Below are positions 5,748-10,171 of a DNA stretch of 10,171 nt, piece by piece. Every line of letters starts with the position of its first letter. The first letter of the stretch is position 1. Source of the DNA: Bacteroidales bacterium UBA1800 (lineage in GTDB: Bacteria > Bacteroidota > Bacteroidia > Bacteroidales > VadinHA17); contig DCFQ01000057.1 of assembly GCA_002319915.1 (NCBI GenBank), positions 1 through 10,171 of the forward strand, in the 5' to 3' direction. A model generated the notes under the pieces. That model did no database searches and was not told where the DNA came from. It saw only the letters and a list, made by a program, of their open reading frames with translations. Position numbers and translations under genes: made by a program.

Positions 5748-7605
5748 GATTGCCATCAGACAGCTGCTGATCTATATTATCTTCTTATTCATATGCCCGG
5801 CAGGCATCCTGGCCCAGGAAACAATTACCGGCCTGCAGGTCAATCCTGCGGTAAAAGCCGGTCATGAGACCCGCAGGCAATTCCGGCATGCCGTTGCCCA
5901 GACCGCCGTCGAGCTCCCTTTCTTCGATGACTTCTCAGGACATTCAATATTCCCGGATGAAAATCTATGGAGCGACGACTACGTTTTCATAAACAACAAC
6001 TATACAGACCAGCAGCTTACAACCGGGGTCGCGACATTCGACTGCATCGACAATACCGGAATGCTTTATGAGGCGGCATCAATAGACGGTTTCGAGGCCG
6101 ACCACCTGACCTCCCAGCCTATCAACCTCACCTACCCCGCATCCTCCAATATCTGGCTGAGCTTCTATTACCAGCCCGGAGGACTTGGCGATCCGCCTGA
6201 AATGAAAGACAGCCTTACACTCCAGTTCTATGCCCCGGCTGAAGATCAATGGTATTCGGTATGGAGGATGCCCGGTTCGGAAAGTTCAGATTTCAGGAGG
6301 GTAATGATAAGGATTGATCAGGCCAGGTACCTCCAGGCAGGGTTCAGGTTCCGGTTTACAAACTGGGCCAGCCTTCAGAAGCTTGATGACCAGGCCCAGA
6401 TGGGGAACCAGGACATCTGGAACCTCGATTATGTATACCTCAACCGGAACAGGAGCGAAACGGACACAACAATGACGGATGTTGCTTTCAGGAAAGGTCT
6501 CAGATCGATCCTCAAGACGCATGAATCGATGCCATGGCAGGAATTTCAGCAGGTATACCTCCAGGAAATGGGATCATTCATTCCGATCCATTACAGGAAC
6601 AATGATACAATTGTGAGGAATGTCACAAGGAATTTTGCGATCCGTGATGTTTACGGGAACACCGGCTCCTACTCCTTCTCCGCCGGGGCGACAAATATTG
6701 ATCCCCTTACCAATGCCGACTATAATGCGAACCTGATCTACACGTTCAACACCAACGGGAACGACTCGGCACTCTTCCACATAACATGCATACTCAAGAC
6801 CGACGATTTTGATCCGAAGCAGAACGATACTATAAATTATGACCAGGTTTTCAGCAACTACTTTGCATTTGATGACGGTTCAGCCGAGGCGGGGTACGGA
6901 ATAAACGGATCGGGATCCAGGAATGCGATGGTTGCATATCGTTTCAGGACCTTCATGGAAGACACGATCAGGGCTCTGCAGATCTGTTTCAACGACAGCT
7001 ACCTTAACAGCAACCGGAGGGCATTTGATCTAATGATCTGGAGTGCAAGCGGGGATCTACCGGGAGACATTCTTTATTCTGTTGAAGGGGAGATCGTCGA
7101 GGAGGCAGCAAGGATAAACGGGTTCTACACCTATGTCCTGCCTGAAGGGGTGCCGGTCAACGGTACATTTTACATCGGGTGGAAACAGGTTTCAGAAGCT
7201 TTCCTCAACGCAGGATTCGATTTGAATACTCCCCATCTGGGGAAACAGTTTTACTGGCTTAACGGACAATGGTTCGCTTCCCAGGCAAACGGCAGTGTGA
7301 TGTTAAGGCCTGTTGTGGGCAAAGCCCTTAAAACAACGGGCATTCATGATACTGACCCCCCTGAAGGCAAAAGCTTCAAGCTCTGGCCCAATCCTGCTGT
7401 CAGCCTTATAAACCTGTCCTGCACTTCGCTCCGCGGGGGAGTGCCCGACCAGGTTTCGATTATCGACCTTGCAGGACATGAACTCCTGAAGATCACATAT
7501 TCCAGCCAGGTGGATATCTCCCGGCTCAGGTCAGGGATCTATACCGTTATCCTAAGGCGGGACGGCAGGCCTGTCGGCTATCTCAGGCTGGTAAAATCAA
7601 GATAA
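5680..7605 (+). CDS. Secreted protein with T9SS type A C-terminal sorting domain
   Basis: With the ATG at 5680 the product has 641 residues. A strongly hydrophobic segment, LLIYIIFLFICPAGILA (about 29-45), followed by QE, is a signal peptide with probable cleavage after Ala45. Residues about 79-260 (from LPFFDDFSG to WNLDYVYLNRNR) resemble the beta-rich, concanavalin-A/MAM-like module of large Bacteroidetes surface proteins. The middle (about 300-550) is beta-rich with no domain I can name. The last 77 residues, from SFKLWPNPAV through DLAGHELLK and DISRLRSGIYTVIL, are a typical T9SS sorting domain, so the protein is exported across the outer membrane and then secreted or anchored. The start is uncertain: 5680 overlaps the PASTA gene by 68 bases. 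TTG at 5716 or ATT at 5749 would give a more usual signal peptide. Substrate and activity are unknown. Confidence 0.85.
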   Translation: MIQPLFHLIPFQLPDRIPAIQNKIAIRQLLIYIIFLFICPAGILAQETITGLQVNPAVKAGHETRRQFRHAVAQTAVELPFFDDFSGHSIFPDENLWSDDYVFINNNYTDQQLTTGVATFDCIDNTGMLYEAASIDGFEADHLTSQPINLTYPASSNIWLSFYYQPGGLGDPPEMKDSLTLQFYAPAEDQWYSVWRMPGSESSDFRRVMIRIDQARYLQAGFRFRFTNWASLQKLDDQAQMGNQDIWNLDYVYLNRNRSETDTTMTDVAFRKGLRSILKTHESMPWQEFQQVYLQEMGSFIPIHYRNNDTIVRNVTRNFAIRDVYGNTGSYSFSAGATNIDPLTNADYNANLIYTFNTNGNDSALFHITCILKTDDFDPKQNDTINYDQVFSNYFAFDDGSAEAGYGINGSGSRNAMVAYRFRTFMEDTIRALQICFNDSYLNSNRRAFDLMIWSASGDLPGDILYSVEGEIVEEAARINGFYTYVLPEGVPVNGTFYIGWKQVSEAFLNAGFDLNTPHLGKQFYWLNGQWFASQANGSVMLRPVVGKALKTTGIHDTDPPEGKSFKLWPNPAVSLINLSCTSLRGGVPDQVSIIDLAGHELLKITYSSQVDISRLRSGIYTVILRRDGRPVGYLRLVKSR

Positions 7606-7609
7606 CATA

Positions 7610-8635
7610 ATGGCAGAAGAAGAATATCCTGACCAGCAGGAGATGTTCGAACATTTCCGGTTTACTATTGATCCCGGCCAGACATTGCTGCGGATCGACA
7701 AGTACCTAGCTTCCAGGATCGAGAACACATCGAGGACAAGGATCCAGAATGCAGCAGATGCAGGGAACATCCTTGTGAATGACAAGCCGGTAAAGCCAAA
7801 TTACAGGATCAAGCCGGGCGATCTTATCCAGATCGTTCTGCCGATGCCGCCAAGGGAGGTAGAGCTTTTACCCGAGAATATCCCGCTCAACATTGTCTAT
7901 GAGGACGATCATGTGATAGTGGTCAACAAGGAGGCAGGGATGGTGGTGCACCCGGCTTACGGTAATTACACGGGCACGCTGGTGAACGCACTGATGTGGC
8001 ATTTCAGGGATCTCCCGCTTTTCAGCTCTGGTGAGCTTAGGCCGGGCCTTGTCCACAGGATCGACAAAGACACTTCAGGGATCCTTGTCCTGGCCAAGAA
8101 CGAGCTCTCCCTGAACAGGCTCTCAAAGCAATTCTACGACAGAACGACCGACAGGAAGTATGTTGCACTCGTGTGGGGAGTGCCCGACCCTCCGGAAGGG
8201 ACAATAGAAGGAAATGTGGGCAGGAGCATCCGCGACAGGAAGATCATGCAGGTCTTTCCCGACGGTAGCATGGGTAAGATTGCAATAACCCACTACCGGG
8301 TCATTGAGAATTTCGGGTATGTATCACTTGTCGAGTGCAAGCTCGAAACCGGGCGGACCCACCAGATCAGGGTCCATTTCAGCTGGATCAAGCACCCCCT
8401 TTTCAATGATGATGAATATGGCGGCGATAGGATCCTGAAGGGAACGACGTTCAGCAAATACCAGCAGTTCATAAGGAACTGCTTCAGCATCCTGCCCCGC
8501 CAGGCGCTGCATGCCAGGAGCCTGGCATTCAATCATCCCATAACCGGGAAAAGGCTCTCATTTGACTCGGAGCTTCCTGCCGATATGCAGGCTGTGATTG
8601 AGAAATGGAGGGCTTATATCTCGGGCAGGGAATAG
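7610..8635 (+). CDS. RluD/RluA-family 23S rRNA pseudouridine synthase
   Basis: A 341-residue enzyme that isomerises uridines in RNA to pseudouridine. An S4 RNA-binding domain (about 25-80; LLRIDKYLASRIENTSRTRI and ILVNDKPVKPNYRIKPGD) precedes the catalytic domain. The signature HRIDKDTSGILVLAKN (149-164) contains the catalytic Asp152. Further family motifs are DRKYVALVWG (181-190), LETGRTHQIRVHF (245-257) and HPLFNDDEYGG (262-272). The S4-plus-catalytic layout and length match RluD, which modifies helix 69 of 23S rRNA (1911/1915/1917), but RluC or another RluA-type specificity cannot be excluded. It begins 4 bases after the T9SS gene stop and so is probably cotranscribed with it. It ends 70 bases from a convergent gene. 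Confidence 0.93.
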   Translation: MAEEEYPDQQEMFEHFRFTIDPGQTLLRIDKYLASRIENTSRTRIQNAADAGNILVNDKPVKPNYRIKPGDLIQIVLPMPPREVELLPENIPLNIVYEDDHVIVVNKEAGMVVHPAYGNYTGTLVNALMWHFRDLPLFSSGELRPGLVHRIDKDTSGILVLAKNELSLNRLSKQFYDRTTDRKYVALVWGVPDPPEGTIEGNVGRSIRDRKIMQVFPDGSMGKIAITHYRVIENFGYVSLVECKLETGRTHQIRVHFSWIKHPLFNDDEYGGDRILKGTTFSKYQQFIRNCFSILPRQALHARSLAFNHPITGKRLSFDSELPADMQAVIEKWRAYISGRE

Positions 8636-8652
8636 AAGTAATTTTTGGTGTT

Positions 8653-8698
8653 ACAGAGATCACTGAAAAGACACAGAGTACTCCATGATCTCTGTGTC
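8653..8698. repeat. Nested alternative hairpins between convergent genes
   Basis: ACAGAGATCA (8653-8662) is perfectly complementary to TGATCTCTGT (8686-8695). Separately, GACACAGAG (8670-8678) is perfectly complementary to CTCTGTGTC (8690-8698). The two stems share the right arm, so only one can form at a time. The structure fills the 70-base gap after rluD and before the 3' end of the TPM gene, a position where a two-way terminator would be useful. Neither strand has a U run after the stem, so intrinsic termination is not well supported. It may instead be a copy of a dispersed intergenic element. Confidence 0.6.
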
Positions 8699-8705
8699 AC
8701 CGGAT

Positions 8706-9524
8706 CTACCAGCTGCCGCCGGCGCCGCCTCCCCCGAAGCCTCCGCCACCAAACCCGCCGAAGCCGCCTCCGCCGCCTCCGAACCCTCCTCCACCGGAGA
8801 ATCCACCCCAGCTTCCATTATGGCTCCTTCCTCCCGAGTTCATCATGGTAAGAAGCATCCAGAGCGGAAGCCCTTTGTGGCCGATATTCCTCTGATTCGA
8901 ATTCCCATTTCCCCTGGACGAGATCAGAAATACCAGGACAATTATAAAAATCACGACAGGCAAGGCTGCTCCGGCGTTCTTTTTTCCTGATTTCATGAAC
9001 TGGTCAGCGGTGAACTCCCCTGACGTCAGCGACATGAGTGTACCGGCAGCCTTATCGAGTCCCTTGTAGTATTGCCCCTCCCTGAAGGCGGGCAAAATCT
9101 CACTGTCGATGATCCGTGAACAGGCAAGATCAGGCACGACTCCCTCCAGCCCGTAACCCGTGGCAATGGCAACTTCCCCCTGGGAATCCGCAGTTTTGGG
9201 TTTTACCAGTATCAGTATCCCGTTATTCTTCCCCCTCTGGCCAATCCCCCAGGCCTCTGCCAGCCTTTGGGCATAATCATTCTTATCGTAGCCGTGAAGG
9301 TCAGGTACAGTGACAATCGCTATCTGGGTTGATGTCGAGTCGTTGAATGCTACCAGCTTCTGCTCGAGAGCGCTGATCTCCGCACTGGAAAGCATGCCTG
9401 CAAAATCATTGACCAGCCTAGGTGGCTCGGGCTTTGCCGGAAAATCCTGCGCTGAAAGGTTCCCGGAAAACATATTAAGCAGGAAAAGCAAACCGGTGAA
9501 TATGATGAAGTATCTTTTAACCAT
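8706..9524 (-). CDS. Secreted TPM-domain protein with Gly-rich tail (YgcG-like)
   Basis: A 272-residue protein: signal peptide (1-25, hydrophobic IIFTGLLFLLNMF, cleavage after SAQ or nearby), then a TPM domain (about 36-165). The domain runs from LVNDFAGMLSSAEISALEQK through STQIAIVTVPDLHGYDKNDYA, GKNNGILILVKP (98-109) and ATGYGLEGVVPD (121-132) to ILPAFREGQYYKGLDKA (143-159). A membrane segment (about 186-202) and a low-complexity tail of Gly, Ser and Phe (about 231-272, ending GGAGGSW) follow. The layout matches YgcG-type proteins, whose role is unsettled; some TPM proteins in plants are phosphatases that help repair photosystem II. It is the last gene of the lemA-TPM-TPM run, 11 bases after the preceding gene. 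LemA-TPM linkage is common in bacteria and suggests a shared envelope role. The TPM domain should lie outside the cytoplasm. Confidence 0.9.
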   Translation of the reverse strand: MVKRYFIIFTGLLFLLNMFSGNLSAQDFPAKPEPPRLVNDFAGMLSSAEISALEQKLVAFNDSTSTQIAIVTVPDLHGYDKNDYAQRLAEAWGIGQRGKNNGILILVKPKTADSQGEVAIATGYGLEGVVPDLACSRIIDSEILPAFREGQYYKGLDKAAGTLMSLTSGEFTADQFMKSGKKNAGAALPVVIFIIVLVFLISSRGNGNSNQRNIGHKGLPLWMLLTMMNSGGRSHNGSWGGFSGGGGFGGGGGGFGGFGGGGFGGGGAGGSW

Positions 9525-9535
9525 AGGACAGAATG

Positions 9536-9985
9536 TTATTCAGGCTCTGAAAATGAGATCTCGTCCGGCAGCTCGTTTACGTCGCCCTTTTGATGCGGGA
9601 AATGCTCCTTCAGCTGGGAGCCGGCCATAAGGATCCCCTCGGCAAGCCCCTCCGTGAACCTCCCGTTCCTGAAGTGGTCGTGGAGAATCGCGATGGTGCT
9701 GTCCCAGAAATTTTCAGGGACTTTTTCATTTATGCCCCGGTCTCCGATCACTGCAAATTTCCGGTCTTTGACAGAAAGGTAAAAGAGCACTCCGTTCCGG
9801 TCGGCTGTGGCATGCATGCCGATCTTCCTGAATATCCATGCGGCCCTGTCGAGTACGCTGCCCGACACCCTGGTCTCTATATGGACCCTGATCTCCCCGG
9901 AAGTCTCTTTTTCCGCTTCCCTGATAGCAGCCAGGATCTTTTCCTGTTCTTCCTTTGAAAAAAAAGTCGAGGCTTTCGTTCCCAT
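9536..9985 (-). CDS. TPM-domain protein without signal peptide
   Basis: A 149-residue protein from the ATG at 9985-9983 (MGTKASTFFSKEEQEKI). It is essentially one TPM domain with no signal peptide or membrane segment. Visible TPM features are EKILAAIREAEKETSGEIRV (15-34), RNGVLFYLSVKDRKFAVIGD (63-82), INEKVPENFWD (85-95) and HFRNGRFTEGLAEGI (104-118), followed by an acidic tail. An in-frame ATG at 10042 would overlap lemA and add 19 basic residues, so 9985 is preferred; it lies 10 bases after the lemA stop. A run of eight T (minus strand, 9965-9958) encodes Phe8-Phe9 and could be a slippage or sequencing-error site. The protein is probably a cytoplasmic partner of the secreted TPM protein or LemA, by gene order only. 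Confidence 0.88.
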   Translation of the reverse strand: MGTKASTFFSKEEQEKILAAIREAEKETSGEIRVHIETRVSGSVLDRAAWIFRKIGMHATADRNGVLFYLSVKDRKFAVIGDRGINEKVPENFWDSTIAILHDHFRNGRFTEGLAEGILMAGSQLKEHFPHQKGDVNELPDEISFSEPE

Positions 9986-9995
9986 TATCTTTTCA

Positions 9996-10171
9996 TTAAA
10001 ACTGAACCTGCGGTGCTTTCTCTGCGCCTGCTGCAGATTCAAAATACGGGCGTACTGTAAAGCCAGACATTCCGGCTATGATATTGTTCGGAAAGCGCTT
10101 GATATAAATATTGAATGTCTGAGCAACCTCGTTGAATTTTCTGCGCTCCACGGAAATACGGTTCTCAGTTC
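9996..10171 (-). CDS. lemA: LemA family protein, C-terminal end only
   Basis: The last 57 codons of a gene that enters from the right edge. The translation TENRISVERRKFNEVAQTF, then NIYIKRFPNNIIAGMSGF, then a tail ending ESAAGAEKAPQVQF, is the conserved LemA C-terminus: an ERxxFNE helix followed by a FPxNxxAGMxGF motif and a KAPxVxF end. LemA proteins have one N-terminal membrane helix and a coiled-coil helical body; their molecular function is not settled. The stop (TAA, 9998-9996) is 10 bases before the soluble TPM gene, so the three genes form one operon. The N-terminal two thirds or so are outside the window. Confidence 0.93.
   Translation of the reverse strand, partial: TENRISVERRKFNEVAQTFNIYIKRFPNNIIAGMSGFTVRPYFESAAGAEKAPQVQF

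Noticed and set aside
8645..8990. Plus-strand open frames opposite the Gly-rich TPM tail
   Set aside because: They are Pro/Ala/Ser-rich shadows of the glycine repeats on the other strand, with no start context or homology.
9986..10042. N-terminal extension of the soluble TPM protein to the ATG at 10042
   Set aside because: It would overlap the conserved end of lemA by about 47 bases and add a basic stretch not typical of TPM proteins; the ATG at 9985 lies just after the lemA stop.

Overview
The window looks like a chromosomal housekeeping stretch from a member of the Bacteroidota (Bacteroidetes), probably an anaerobic or environmental Bacteroidales-type lineage. The evidence is a protein with a type IX secretion (T9SS) C-terminal sorting domain, promoter-like TAnnTTTG boxes of the Bacteroidetes kind, a Bacteroidetes-style ribosomal protein L34, and a kinase-less membrane PASTA protein upstream of an RluD-family pseudouridine synthase. 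The species cannot be named from the sequence alone.

Layout from left to right: (1) a 3'-truncated queuine tRNA-ribosyltransferase gene (tgt) on the minus strand; (2) a divergent plus-strand operon of a membrane glycosyltransferase family 2 gene, an ECF-type sigma factor and rsmG, whose reading frames overlap by 10 and 1 bases; (3) a monocistronic rpmH (L34, 51 aa) with its own promoter and a clear intrinsic terminator; (4) a 147-base gap with a GC-rich hairpin and three tandem octamers; (5) a tightly packed plus-strand run of mqnE (futalosine-pathway menaquinone synthesis), a three-PASTA membrane protein, a T9SS-secreted protein of unknown function, and an RluD-family pseudouridine synthase; (6) a short convergent intergenic gap with a nested inverted repeat; (7) a minus-strand operon, transcribed right to left, of lemA (3' end only), a soluble TPM-domain protein and a secreted, membrane-anchored TPM protein with a Gly-rich tail.

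Functionally the window mixes translation maintenance (tgt, rsmG, rpmH, rluD), respiratory quinone synthesis (mqnE) and envelope biology (glycosyltransferase, PASTA, T9SS cargo, LemA/TPM). I see no mobile element, CRISPR array, phage gene, tRNA or rRNA. No clearly new system is visible. The observations most worth checking are an A-AAA-AAA slippery heptamer at the end of the glycosyltransferase, where a -1 shift would fuse it to the sigma factor; the T9SS protein's start, which has no well-placed ATG; and two small intergenic repeat structures that may belong to dispersed families.
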